Origin: Gluconacetobacter aggeris
GTDB lineage: Bacteria; Pseudomonadota; Alphaproteobacteria; Acetobacterales; Acetobacteraceae
Length of the DNA: 64,000 bases
Assembly: GCF_014174395.1 (NCBI RefSeq)
Contig: NZ_JABEQD010000014.1
Location: forward strand, 35,271-99,270
Direction of reading: 5' to 3'
How positions within the stretch are numbered: position 1 is the first letter of the stretch; each line of letters opens with the position of its first letter. A program made the translations under genes and the position numbers. This document shows, one piece after another, positions 8,304 to 17,099 of the stretch. The notes under the pieces were generated by a model, which was not told the DNA's origin, made no database searches, and saw only the letters and a list, made by a program, of their open reading frames with translations.

Positions 8304-8463
8304 GTCTGGTCGTAAATGCGCGCTGGTGGCGATCCGACGTGCGTTTCCTGCGCTCCGATGCTAACGCCTAGTGAGGCCGCTCCGCTTCGGTGCTCGGAAA
8401 CACGCGACGGGCGCGGCCCGTAGCGGGCCGCTCTCGCTCACCAGCCCACATTTCCAGCCAGAC
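8304..8463. repeat. Dispersed near-palindromic repeat, copy 1
   Basis: About 160 bp just after a stop codon. The ends are imperfect inverted repeats (GTCTGG...GCGCTGGTG against CACCAGCCC...CCAGAC). Inside lie the shared blocks GGCGATCC, CTCCGATGCT, GGCCGCTCCGCTTCGGTGCT and GGGCGCGGCC. Copies 2 and 3 are at 44136-44294 and 56976-57131. No open frame is conserved among the copies, so it looks like a non-coding mobile or REP-like element. Confidence 0.85.
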
Positions 8464-8477
8464 TCCGGGAGTAGGGC

Positions 8478-8674
8478 GTTCTTTTTTGAAAAAAAGAACC
8501 AAAAAACTTTTTGGATTTTGGGTTCGGTTTCTCGTGGTGAGGCAGAGTCTGGAATGGGGTCCTGATTATTTTAATATATAAAACTATGGATTTTTAGGAA
8601 TACTCCCTCTCCATCCATATGCTATCGAGAAACGACTGAAAGTCTTTTTGCTTCTTTTTCTGCAGAAAAAGAAG
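8478..8674 (+). repeat. Composite AT-rich hairpin cassette, copy 2
   Basis: Hairpin A (8478-8499, followed by CAAAAAACTTTTTGG), a spacer, and the 92-bp block 8583-8674 ending in hairpin B (8651-8660 with 8665-8674). The block differs from copy 1 at only a few positions, so a recent duplication or mobility is likely. It separates the scaffold operon from the capsid operon. Confidence 0.85.
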
Positions 8675-8759
8675 AGTTCAGGCAGCACAAACAGGCAAGG
8701 ACGATTCGGCGGGTGCATGGCGTGCCTGCTGCCTTTTCACCCGTGCAGAGGTCTGCCCG

Positions 8760-9353
8760 ATGAATTCCAATGCTCCATTTGGCCTGCGGCCGATGGCTTA
8801 TGCGTCCGGTGCGCCGTATGCCGGCGGCGTGCAGGTTTATTATGTGCCGGCGAGCAATCCCACGCCGTTGTTTCTGGGCGATCCGCTGGTGGTTCTGCCG
8901 GGGGCGGATGCCAATGGCGTGCCGGCGGTGGGGATTGCCACGGCCGGGGCGTCTGGCCTGGTGACCGGGGCGATGCAGGGCATTGCCAGCAATGCGGGCG
9001 AGCTGGTGGTGCCGCTGTTGCAGAACCAGGCGCCGTATCTACCGGCGGGGCAGGCGGCCTATGTCTATGTGGCCGACGATCCGAATCTGGTCTTTGCGGT
9101 GCAGGAGGATTCGGTGGGCGGTGCACTGCCGGCCGGTGCGGTGTCGGGCAATGTCAACCTGGTGGCGGGGGCGGGATCGACCGTGTCGGCGCAGTCCGGG
9201 TGGCAGATCCAGTCGAGCAGCGCGGGGACGCTGGCGACCGGGCAGATGCGCATTCTGCGGGCGTATCAGGCGATCGACAATGCGATCGGCGCCAACGCGA
9301 AATGGCTGTGCCGCATCAATCTTCATTCCATCACCAGCACGCTTGGCGTCTGA
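8760..9353 (+). CDS. Capsid decoration / cement-like protein
   Basis: A 197-residue protein directly upstream of the major capsid gene. It begins MNSNAPFGLRPM and is rich in Gly/Ala/Val beta-type sequence (GVQVYYVPASN, GDPLVVLPG, AVGIATAGAS). This fits the small cement or decoration proteins often encoded next to capsid genes in P22-like and related phages. A 12-base gap separates it from the capsid gene. The function is inferred from position, size and composition. Confidence 0.7.
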   Translation: MNSNAPFGLRPMAYASGAPYAGGVQVYYVPASNPTPLFLGDPLVVLPGADANGVPAVGIATAGASGLVTGAMQGIASNAGELVVPLLQNQAPYLPAGQAAYVYVADDPNLVFAVQEDSVGGALPAGAVSGNVNLVAGAGSTVSAQSGWQIQSSSAGTLATGQMRILRAYQAIDNAIGANAKWLCRINLHSITSTLGV

Positions 9354-9365
9354 GGAGTCTGTTCA

Positions 9366-10274
9366 ATGGCCGTAATTACGACGGGCGCGCACCCCAAGGC
9401 TCTGTGGCCCGGTATCAAGGCGTGGTGGGGGCGCAGCTATGACGAACACCGCGTCGAATATCTGGATCTGTTCGACAAGCAGACGTCGGACAAGGCGTAT
9501 GAGGAGGAGGTCGAGATTACCGGCTTCGGCCTGGCGCCGGTGAAGCCGCAGGGGCAGCAGATCTATTACGACACGGAAGCGCAGGGGGCGGTCAGCCGCT
9601 TTACGCATGTGGCGTATGCGCTGGGTTATATCGTGACCTATGAGGAGCTGCGCGACAATCTGTATGAGGCGGTGTCGAAGCGCCGGGCCGCGCAGCTGGC
9701 GTTTTCGATGCGCCAGACCAAGGAAAACGTGCTGGCCGGCATCTACAACATGGCGTTCTCGGCCAGTGCGCTGGGGGGTGACGGGGCGCCGCTGATTTCG
9801 GCCGGTCATCCGACGCTGGCGGGCAGCCAGTCGAACCTGCTGGGGACGGCGGCGGATCTGTCGGAGGCGGCGATCGAGGATCTGACGGTGCAGATCATGC
9901 AGTGCCAGAACAACCGGGGGATGCGGATCTCGGCGCTGCCGCGCACGCTCAATGTGCCTTCGGCGCTGTGGTTCGAGGCCAACCGGGTGTGCAATTCGGT
10001 GCTGCAGAACGATACGGCGAACAATGCGATCAACGTGCTGCGGGCGACCAATGCGTTCCCCGAAGGCATCAAGCTGAACCATTATTTCACCAGCCAGACG
10101 GCGTGGTTCATCCGGACCAATGTGCCGAATTCGCTGACCTATTATGAGCGCGATCCGATCTCGTTCGATCAGGACAATGATTTCGACACGAGGAATGCCA
10201 AGGCGGCCTGTTATGAGCGCTATTCCGGATACTGGGCGGATTGGCGGGGGTTGTATGGGACGCCTGGGGTTTAA
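9366..10274 (+). CDS. Phage major capsid protein
   Basis: A 302-residue protein with Mu gpT-like/HK97-fold features: KAYEEEVEITGFGLAPVKPQ (E-loop region), then FTHVAYALGYIVTYEELRDN and YEAVSKRRAAQLAFSMRQTK (spine helix), then GIKLNHYFTSQTAWFIRTNV and a C-terminal FDTRNAKAACYERYSGYWAD. In this family such segments build the icosahedral shell. No protease domain is encoded nearby. It is the last gene before repeat cassette 3, consistent with a highly expressed unit ended by hairpins. Confidence 0.88.
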   Translation: MAVITTGAHPKALWPGIKAWWGRSYDEHRVEYLDLFDKQTSDKAYEEEVEITGFGLAPVKPQGQQIYYDTEAQGAVSRFTHVAYALGYIVTYEELRDNLYEAVSKRRAAQLAFSMRQTKENVLAGIYNMAFSASALGGDGAPLISAGHPTLAGSQSNLLGTAADLSEAAIEDLTVQIMQCQNNRGMRISALPRTLNVPSALWFEANRVCNSVLQNDTANNAINVLRATNAFPEGIKLNHYFTSQTAWFIRTNVPNSLTYYERDPISFDQDNDFDTRNAKAACYERYSGYWADWRGLYGTPGV

Positions 10275-10280
10275 GGTTCT

Positions 10281-10400
10281 CTTCTTTTTCTGAAGAAAAA
10301 GAAGCAAAAAGACTTTTATTCGTTTGGTGTTGTATGCGCGGATAAGAGTCTTTTCTTTAATTGATCAAAAGTTTTTTGGTTCTTTTTTTCAAAAAAGAAC
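10281..10400 (-). repeat. Composite AT-rich hairpin cassette, copy 3 (inverted, short)
   Basis: Hairpin B comes first (10281-10290 with 10295-10304, then GCAAAAAGACTTTTA), and hairpin A follows inverted (10379-10400, preceded by AAAAGTTTTTTG). The order and strand are the reverse of copies 1 and 2, and the central block is missing. It sits right behind the major capsid gene and may also terminate its transcript. Confidence 0.8.
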
Positions 10401-10426
10401 AGAACGCTGACAATGGAGCAATCCTC

Positions 10427-10576
10427 ATGACCAAACGCAAACCGACTCCTCCGACTCCCCGCCGTCCCGCCGTGGTGGAGGTGCATCATCATTACCATGG
10501 TGCCGCGCAGGCGCCGGCCGAAGCGAAGACCGTGCCGGTACGCCGCAAGCCGGCGCCGACGACGCGTCGGGGCTGA
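10427..10576 (+). CDS. Small basic Pro-rich protein
   Basis: A 49-residue protein made mainly of Lys/Arg, Pro and Ala with a His cluster (HHHYHG, about residue 20). The ATG follows the purine stretch AATGGAGCAATC. It has no recognised family. Small basic proteins near capsid genes occur in several phages, possibly binding DNA, but nothing here proves a role. A GC hairpin follows (10582-10593 with 10599-10610, one mismatch). Confidence 0.6.
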   Translation: MTKRKPTPPTPRRPAVVEVHHHYHGAAQAPAEAKTVPVRRKPAPTTRRG

Positions 10577-10630
10577 TGGCGTGGGCGCGGCCGGTGGGGC
10601 CGGCTGCGCCCTGATGCGGGGAGGGACGGC

Positions 10631-11038
10631 ATGGCGGATGTGACGACTGTTCAGGTGATCGCGAATGGTCCGCGTCATCTGGTTTTGCGCGTGACGGATG
10701 TCAGCGATGGGACCGGGCTGGCAGCGATGAAGATCGTGGATGCGCAATCCATGGCTTTTGCGGTCGGTGGACAGGTGCCGGGGGTGCATCTGATGGTGCG
10801 GCGCATTGCCTATGATGTGCATGGGATGGTGGCGCGGCTGCAATGGGAGGCGACGGAGCCGGTGGATCTGGCGACGCTGTCGGGCTTCGGGCATCTGGAT
10901 TTTCGTCGGTTTCAGGGCATTCCCAATCCGAAAGCGGCGGGGGCGACGGGATCGATCCTGCTGACGACGATGGGGGCCGGGGCGGGGAGCGCGGCCACGA
11001 TCGTTCTCGAGATGATCAAGGGTGTGCCGCAGGCGTGA
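10631..11038 (+). CDS. Hypothetical phage structural protein
   Basis: A 135-residue, beta-rich protein with alternating hydrophobics (HLVLRVTDVSDGT, VHLMVRRIAYDV) and the phrase LDFRRFQGIPNPKAAGATGSIL near its end. It lies behind a GGGGAGGGACGGC ribosome site, between capsid and gp4-like genes, where short-tailed phages often encode a minor head or tail component. Function unknown. Confidence 0.75.
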   Translation: MADVTTVQVIANGPRHLVLRVTDVSDGTGLAAMKIVDAQSMAFAVGGQVPGVHLMVRRIAYDVHGMVARLQWEATEPVDLATLSGFGHLDFRRFQGIPNPKAAGATGSILLTTMGAGAGSAATIVLEMIKGVPQA

Positions 11039-11051
11039 CGGGAGAGCGAAT

Positions 11052-11576
11052 GTGAGCGAGCCCTGGCGGTACCGGCCTGGCGACCATTATGTGCTGGACG
11101 ACCTGTCGGGTTTCAAGATCCGGCGGTCTCGGGCGCGCACCATCCCTGGCGGGCAGACCGGGCAGGCCCTGGTGGATGGAAGGCGGTGGGAGGCGCAGCA
11201 GCCGCAGGATTTCGTGCGCGGGGTGGCGGACGAGCAGAGTGTGGATGTGGCCCGGCCGCGCCAGGAGAACCGCTTTACCGTGGTGGGAACCTGCGTGGCG
11301 GCGCCCGCCGCCGCCGGGAGCGGCGTGGTGGCGGTGGCGTCCACGCTCGGTTTCGCCGTTGGCGACCGGGTTCAGATCATGCTCGACCGGGGTGAGAATG
11401 TTGCGGTCTCGATCGTGGCGATCGGCGGCGGAATGCTGACCATCGTGCCTGTTTTGCCGGGTGCGGTGGGGGTGCTGGGCGGGGGGATGGAGAACATGGT
11501 GCTGAAGATAGTGCGGGAATCGTCTTCGTCTTTCCTGATGGTCGAGGGCGATAAGCCGCTTGGGGCCGGGGCGTGA
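11052..11576 (+). CDS. Hypothetical phage structural protein with beta-rich domain
   Basis: A 174-residue protein starting with GTG behind GGAGAG. The N-terminal part (YRPGDHYVLDDLSGFKIR) looks like proteins encoded next to head-completion genes. The C-terminal half is a Gly/Val beta region (FAVGDRVQIMLDRGENVAVS) like the inserts in the following gp4-like gene (compare AGCRIGIVLDGGG), so the two may share a small beta-barrel module. Function not known; an in-frame upstream start at 11022 is less likely. Confidence 0.75.
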   Translation: MSEPWRYRPGDHYVLDDLSGFKIRRSRARTIPGGQTGQALVDGRRWEAQQPQDFVRGVADEQSVDVARPRQENRFTVVGTCVAAPAAAGSGVVAVASTLGFAVGDRVQIMLDRGENVAVSIVAIGGGMLTIVPVLPGAVGVLGGGMENMVLKIVRESSSSFLMVEGDKPLGAGA

Positions 11577-11586
11577 CGGTGCCGGC

Positions 11587-13473
11587 ATGATGACGGGGAG
11601 CGCGGGCTGGAACCCCGGGACATCCGACATCATCAACGGCGCGCTGCGGCTGATCGGCGCGATCGCCAGCGGGGAGGTGCCGCCGGCGAACGAATATCAG
11701 GACGCGCTGTCCGCGTTGAACGGGTTGATCAAGGCGTGGCAGGTATCGGGCGTGCATGTCTGGGCGCAGGGCGAGGGGACGGTGTTTCTCCAGCCCGGGC
11801 AGGCCCGGTATGGGATCGGCGCCGGCAGCGCGGACAATGTGGCGCAGGGCTATGTGGCCACGGTTGCGGGAGCGCCGGTGGTGGCGGGGGCGGCGCAGGT
11901 GACGGTGGCCTCTGTTGCCGGCATCGCGGCCGGCTGCCGGATCGGCATTGTGCTGGATGGGGGCGGGCTGTTCTGGTGCTCGGTTCTGTCGGTGGTCGGT
12001 GGGACGGTCTATCTGGCGTCGGGGCTGGGCGGTCCGGTATCGGCGGGGGCGGTGGTGGTCGCTTATGGCGCGCCGTTCGTGCGGCCGCTGACGGTGATCG
12101 GGGCGCGGGCCGTCGATCTGGCGACGGGGGTGGAGACGCCGCTGATTCCGATGTCGCGGCTGGATTATGCGAACCTGTCGGGCAAGGGGACGCCGGGTGG
12201 GAGCCCGATGCAGTATTTTTACGATCCGCAGGTGGGGACGGGTCTTTTCAGCGTCTATCCGGCGCCTGCCGGCGGGCAGGTGGCGGTGACCCTGACCTGC
12301 CAGCTTCCGTTGCAGGATGTGGGTGGTGCGGCCGATCGTGCCGATGTGCCGCAGGAATGGATCTCGGCGCTGCGTTTCGCGCTGGCGGTGGAACTGGCGC
12401 CGGAATATGACTGCCCGGCCCAGCGTTTCGAGATGCTGAAGGCGATGGCGGCGGAGAAATTCGCCGTGGTGGCGCGGTGGGATCGGGAGCCGGCGGGGAC
12501 GACCACCTGCCCGTTCAGCCAGCCGGTCTATCAGATGATCGCGGGCGCGTTGCGGCTGTGCGGGGCGGTGGGGCCGCAGGACGTGCCGCGCCTGGGGCTG
12601 GTGGAGAATGCATTCGCGTCGCTGAATGCGATGGTGCAGGCGTGGCAGGCTTCGGGCATTCATGTGTGGGCCGAAGAAGAGTGCACGCTGTTCCTGCAGC
12701 CGGGGCAGGTGCGGTACCTGATCGGGGCCGGGTCGGCGGATGCGGTTGCGGTGAGCAGCCAGTGTGTCGAGACGGTGCTGGCGGCGGCGGGTGCCGGGGT
12801 GCAGGTGAGGGTTGGGGCTGTGGCGGGGATCGCTGCCGGCTGGCGGGTGGGGCTTTGGCTGGATGGCGGAGGTGTGTTCTGGACCGGTGTGGTGGCGGTT
12901 TCGGGCGGTGGACTGACGCTGGCCGCGCCATTGCCGTCCGCGGCGTCGGCGGGGGCGCGGGTTGTGGCCTATCCTTGCCCGATGGTGCGGCCGTTGCGGG
13001 TGCCGGCGGCGCGGCGGCGGCAGTTCGCGGGCGACGGGCAGGCGGTGGAGGTCCCGCTGGTGCCGATGTCGCGGCTGGATTACGCCAATATTCCGAACAA
13101 GAGCGTGCCTGGCGTGGTGACGCAGTTCTTCTACGATCCGCAATTGGGGGCGGGGGTGCTGCATGTATGGCCCGCGCCCTCGGACAGTGGCTGTGCGGTG
13201 GCGTTTACCGCACAGCGGCCGCTGATGCCGTTTGCCGATCTGGGTTCGGTGCCGGATTTTCCCGATGAGTGGCTGGCGGCGATGCGCTGGAACCTCGCTG
13301 TGGAATTATGGCCGGAATATAACGGATCGGGGAAAGGGCCGGTCGATCCGGCGCAATATGCGATTCTGAAGCAGGAGGCCGTCAGCAAGTTGATGGTGGC
13401 GCAGGCCTGGGATCGGGAGCCGCAATCGGTGTTGTTTGGTGCCGGCGCGGGGCCGGCCGGGCGGGCGGGGTAG
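11587..13473 (+). CDS. Internally duplicated gp4-like head-completion / tail protein
   Basis: A 628-residue protein made of two full-length related halves. Half 1 (about residues 14-305) has SDIINGALRLIGAIASG, then LNGLIKAWQVSGVHVWAQ, FLQPGQARYGIGAGSAD, MSRLDYAN, YFYDPQVGTGL and WDREP. Half 2 (about 314-610) repeats YQMIAGALRLCGAV, LNAMVQAWQASGIHVWAE, FLQPGQVRYLIGAGSAD, MSRLDYAN, FFYDPQLGAGV and WDREP in the same order. The helical N-terminal part resembles P22 gp4-type packaged-DNA stabilisation proteins, which bind below the portal. Two adjacent ATGs start it. The gp10-like gene follows 5 bases after the stop. Confidence 0.82.
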   Translation: MMTGSAGWNPGTSDIINGALRLIGAIASGEVPPANEYQDALSALNGLIKAWQVSGVHVWAQGEGTVFLQPGQARYGIGAGSADNVAQGYVATVAGAPVVAGAAQVTVASVAGIAAGCRIGIVLDGGGLFWCSVLSVVGGTVYLASGLGGPVSAGAVVVAYGAPFVRPLTVIGARAVDLATGVETPLIPMSRLDYANLSGKGTPGGSPMQYFYDPQVGTGLFSVYPAPAGGQVAVTLTCQLPLQDVGGAADRADVPQEWISALRFALAVELAPEYDCPAQRFEMLKAMAAEKFAVVARWDREPAGTTTCPFSQPVYQMIAGALRLCGAVGPQDVPRLGLVENAFASLNAMVQAWQASGIHVWAEEECTLFLQPGQVRYLIGAGSADAVAVSSQCVETVLAAAGAGVQVRVGAVAGIAAGWRVGLWLDGGGVFWTGVVAVSGGGLTLAAPLPSAASAGARVVAYPCPMVRPLRVPAARRRQFAGDGQAVEVPLVPMSRLDYANIPNKSVPGVVTQFFYDPQLGAGVLHVWPAPSDSGCAVAFTAQRPLMPFADLGSVPDFPDEWLAAMRWNLAVELWPEYNGSGKGPVDPAQYAILKQEAVSKLMVAQAWDREPQSVLFGAGAGPAGRAG

Positions 13474-13478
13474 GGGCG

Positions 13479-16400
13479 ATGGCGGTTCAGCAGGTGGCCT
13501 TTGCCGCGCAATCGTACCAGGCGCATTCGGTGGCGCTGGATGCGCAGCGTTGCGTCAATTTCTATGCCGAATACGCGCCGAAGGATGCCAAGACGCCGGT
13601 GCCGGTGTGGGGTTGCCCGGGCATGGTGGCGTTCGCGCAGTGCGGGGCGGGGCCGGTGTGGGGCATGTGCCTGATGGGCGGGGCGCTGTATGTGGTCTCG
13701 GGGCAGGCGCTGTATCGGGTGGATGCGGATGGGTCGAGCGTGGAGCTGGGCGCGACCTGGGTGACGGGGCCGGTATCGATGGATACCAATGGCGTCGATC
13801 TGGTGTGGGTGGATGGGGAATCCGGCTGGTCCTATTCGGTGGCCGGCGGGGTGCGGCAGATCACGGATGAGAATTTCTATCCGGCGGATTCTGTCGTTTA
13901 TTTCGATACCTATTTCGTTTTCAACCGGGCCGGGACGCAGGAATTCTTTCTCTCGCCGCAGGAGGCGGTGACGCCGTTCGACGGGACGATGTTCGCCGCG
14001 AAGGAGGCGACGGCCGACCCTTTGCTGGCGGTCGTGAATTCGCATGAGCAGCTCTACCTGTTCGGCGCGGCGCGGACGGAGGTTTGGTACGATGCCGGGA
14101 CTGCGGCGCCGTCCTTTCCGTTCCAGCGGTTCGATGGGGCGTTTATCCAGCGCGGCATTGCGGGGCCGCATGCGCATTGCCTGGAGGATAATACGCTCTT
14201 TTTCCTGGGCGATGACGGGATGTTCTATCGCCTGGCGGGGTACCAGCCGCAGCGCGTTTCGACCCATGCGATCGAGGGGGCGTGGCAGGCCTATGCGACG
14301 CGGGCGGATGCGCGCTGTTTCAGCTACACGCTGGAAGGGCATAAATTCGTCACCCTGCTGTTTCCCTCGGCGACCGCGACCTGGGTGTATGATGTGGCGA
14401 CCGGGTTGTGGCACGAGCGGGAATCCTGGACCGGCAGCGGGGCAGACAGTTCGATCGGTCGCTGGCGGGCCAATTGCGCGATCATGGCCCATGGCAGGGT
14501 GCTGGTGGGCGATTGGCTGAGCGGTGTGGTCGGGGCGTTGAATCCGCTGGTCTATACCGAGCTGGGGGCGACCATGCGCGGGTTGCTGGCCGCGCCGCCG
14601 GTGCAGGGGTTGCGCGGGCGCGTGTTCATGCGGCGCTTCGAGCTGGATGTGGAGACGGGGATCGGCCTGCCGGGCGTGCCTGGCGTGCGGAACGTGACCT
14701 ATCAGCCGCAGGGGGTGGAACTGACGACGCCCACCGCGCTGGCGCGGGCGACGGCGCCGGAGGGCATGGCGGTGGGGCTGGCCAGTCTGCTGGTCAGCCT
14801 GTGGGTGGACCTGCCCGATGACGGCGCGCCGCGCGGGCTGGTGCTGGGCAGCGGGGATGCGACGGGCAGCCGGCCGGGCTTCTTTATCGGCGTGGCCAAT
14901 GACGACACGCTGGCCGGGGCGCAGATCGTGGTGCGGGCGACCGACATGCAGGGCGGGGAGATCGTGCGTGCGTCTTACGATTTTGCCGGCTGGGGGGCGG
15001 GGTGGGTGAATCTGCTGCTGTCGCTGTCGCCGGGGGCGCGGCAGGTGCAGCTTTATGCCGGAGGGGTGGCGCTGGTGCCGGCCTCGGTCATGTGGTCGTC
15101 GGCGGCGCCGGTGGGCAATATGGCGGGGCAGGGGTGGCGCGTTGCGCCCTGGAACGGCGTTGTCGAGGGGGCGGGGCTGCTGGCGGCGCCGCAGTTTGGC
15201 GGCCATACGGCCGGGTCGACCGCCGTTTATAACGGGTGGGCGAATATGTCGTGCATGCCGGACCGGTCGGGCAACATGATTTCGCTGGGCAGCGGGGCGG
15301 TGAATGCGGTCTCGCCTTCGGGCACGGTGGTGTGGACGCTGGAGCAGGCGAGTGTGCAGGCCGACATCCTGACCATGGCGCCGGGGCTGGACATGCTGAA
15401 TGTCCGGCTGAATGCGGTCTCGGTTCTGCTGCTGGGCCAGTATCTGGTGGTGGGGGTGGATGACGGCGCGGTGTGGGAAGGCATTGCGCTGTATCAGGCC
15501 AATGGCCAGGCGGCGCCGGTCTTTCTAGGATTTGTCTATAACGCCATTGGCGGGCCGGGGCCGATCTATGGCGCCAATCAATGTTTCCTGGCCGGGTCTC
15601 AGACGATCGACGATCCGATCCTGTCCTATCAGGTCGATTATCCGGCGGTGCCGCGTGTGGTGCTGGTCTTTCCCAGTATTGCGCAGATCATCAGCGGGGC
15701 GGCGCGGTCGGGTGGGCTCAACGGGCTGTATCCGCAATTGGGCAGCATGGTGGCGTGGGCGGCGTGCCGGGTGCCGGTGATCAAATATGCCTATCCCGCG
15801 CAGTTGGGGACGCATCTGCTGATCCAGTCCGGCTATAACGGCAATGTCGGGTTCTTTCTGCCGGACGGGCAGGGCGGGACCAACCATTATCTGTATTTCA
15901 GCCGGGGCGACATGGCGGCCAATGCGGTGGCCGGGGGGAATGCCAATCCGGAATTGCAGGCGGTGATCGGGCCGGCCTGGCCGCATGGGGCGATGGTGCG
16001 GATTGCCATGGGGGCTGTCAGCTACGATGCGCTGGCGGCGCAGTTTGCCGGGAATAGCGCGACGTCGTCTACCGGTACATTGCCGATGTACACGATCGAC
16101 AATGAAAACTGGATCGATGCTGCCGGCGTGGTGCAGATTCCGTTTGCGGATGAATATGCGTTCATTGCCGACGGGCAGCCGGGAGGGACGGATGTTTATG
16201 GCGGCCAGCCGGGGCTGACGCCGATCGGGGGGAGTGGCGACTGGCTGGTGTCGTTTCTGCTGGTGGGGCTGTCGGACAGTGCGGCCAACCGGGGCAATGC
16301 GCGCATGTGGGACACGGTGCGGGTGTTCCGGTATTCCGCCGGGCGGGCGACGCAGATCGGGGCGCCGGTTTCGGGCGAGGCTTATGCCGCCACCGACTGG

Positions 16401-17099
16401 GCGGGCTACACGATCGGGCCGTGGAGCGATGGCAATGCCGTGGCCTATGTGAGCGGATCGGCGGTGACGATCTGCGGCAACATGAAGCAGACGGCGGTGG
16501 GGACATATCCGGTGCCGGCCGGCACGCAGTATCAGACGCGTTTCGGCAGCCTGGCCTTTGCCACGGCGCGGATTGCCGATCTGTTCGTGGCGGCGCCGGG
16601 AGATTTCGTGGATCTGTCGGTGGCGGCGAACCGGGCGTTGTTCCTGACCGATGCGGGTGGGGCGCGTTATCTGGCGTCTGACGGGTCTGCGCCGCTGGGG
16701 CTGGCGCCGCCGGTTTTCCTGACCGTGGCGGCGGGGGCGCCGGTGGCGGCCTTCGCCGATAATGGCGGGGCGGGTGGTGGCTTTGCGGTGACGGGGGGGA
16801 TCGTGCCGGCAGGCTCGAACCCGGTGGGCAGTGCGTTTGTGGAATCGGCTGATGCCGTCGCCGACGATCCGCCCGGTGTGGACCCGCGGATCATGCTGGA
16901 CTGGTCGGATGACGGGGCGCGGACCTGGAGCGCGTTGCGGCTTTGGCGGTCGATGGGGCGGCAGGGGGCGTATCGGACGCGGCTGCGCTGGCAGAAGCTG
17001 GGGCAGGCGCGGCAGCGGGTGCTGCGGTTGCAGGTGACGGACCCGGTGCGGCGCAATCTGCTCGGGTTCTATCTGGACACCGAAACGGGGATGGAGTGA
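13479..17099 (+). CDS. Giant gp10-like tail protein with ~700-residue insertion
   Basis: A 1,206-residue protein. The first ~400 residues look like a P22 gp10-type packaged-DNA stabilisation protein (QRCVNFYAEYAPKD, WGCPGMVAFAQCG, AHCLEDNTLFFLGDDGMFYR, RRFELDVETGIG). The family's usual ending (VDPRIMLDWSDDGARTWS, then YRTRLRWQKLGQARQRVLRL) appears only near residue 1130. Between them, about residues 405-1125 are extra. The first part of the insert looks LamG/concanavalin-like (SLWVDLPDDGAPRGLVLGSG, then VQLYAGG); the rest is beta-rich and unfamiliar. P22 gp10 is about 470 residues. An added receptor- or glycan-binding role is inference. Confidence 0.82.
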   Translation: MAVQQVAFAAQSYQAHSVALDAQRCVNFYAEYAPKDAKTPVPVWGCPGMVAFAQCGAGPVWGMCLMGGALYVVSGQALYRVDADGSSVELGATWVTGPVSMDTNGVDLVWVDGESGWSYSVAGGVRQITDENFYPADSVVYFDTYFVFNRAGTQEFFLSPQEAVTPFDGTMFAAKEATADPLLAVVNSHEQLYLFGAARTEVWYDAGTAAPSFPFQRFDGAFIQRGIAGPHAHCLEDNTLFFLGDDGMFYRLAGYQPQRVSTHAIEGAWQAYATRADARCFSYTLEGHKFVTLLFPSATATWVYDVATGLWHERESWTGSGADSSIGRWRANCAIMAHGRVLVGDWLSGVVGALNPLVYTELGATMRGLLAAPPVQGLRGRVFMRRFELDVETGIGLPGVPGVRNVTYQPQGVELTTPTALARATAPEGMAVGLASLLVSLWVDLPDDGAPRGLVLGSGDATGSRPGFFIGVANDDTLAGAQIVVRATDMQGGEIVRASYDFAGWGAGWVNLLLSLSPGARQVQLYAGGVALVPASVMWSSAAPVGNMAGQGWRVAPWNGVVEGAGLLAAPQFGGHTAGSTAVYNGWANMSCMPDRSGNMISLGSGAVNAVSPSGTVVWTLEQASVQADILTMAPGLDMLNVRLNAVSVLLLGQYLVVGVDDGAVWEGIALYQANGQAAPVFLGFVYNAIGGPGPIYGANQCFLAGSQTIDDPILSYQVDYPAVPRVVLVFPSIAQIISGAARSGGLNGLYPQLGSMVAWAACRVPVIKYAYPAQLGTHLLIQSGYNGNVGFFLPDGQGGTNHYLYFSRGDMAANAVAGGNANPELQAVIGPAWPHGAMVRIAMGAVSYDALAAQFAGNSATSSTGTLPMYTIDNENWIDAAGVVQIPFADEYAFIADGQPGGTDVYGGQPGLTPIGGSGDWLVSFLLVGLSDSAANRGNARMWDTVRVFRYSAGRATQIGAPVSGEAYAATDWAGYTIGPWSDGNAVAYVSGSAVTICGNMKQTAVGTYPVPAGTQYQTRFGSLAFATARIADLFVAAPGDFVDLSVAANRALFLTDAGGARYLASDGSAPLGLAPPVFLTVAAGAPVAAFADNGGAGGGFAVTGGIVPAGSNPVGSAFVESADAVADDPPGVDPRIMLDWSDDGARTWSALRLWRSMGRQGAYRTRLRWQKLGQARQRVLRLQVTDPVRRNLLGFYLDTETGME

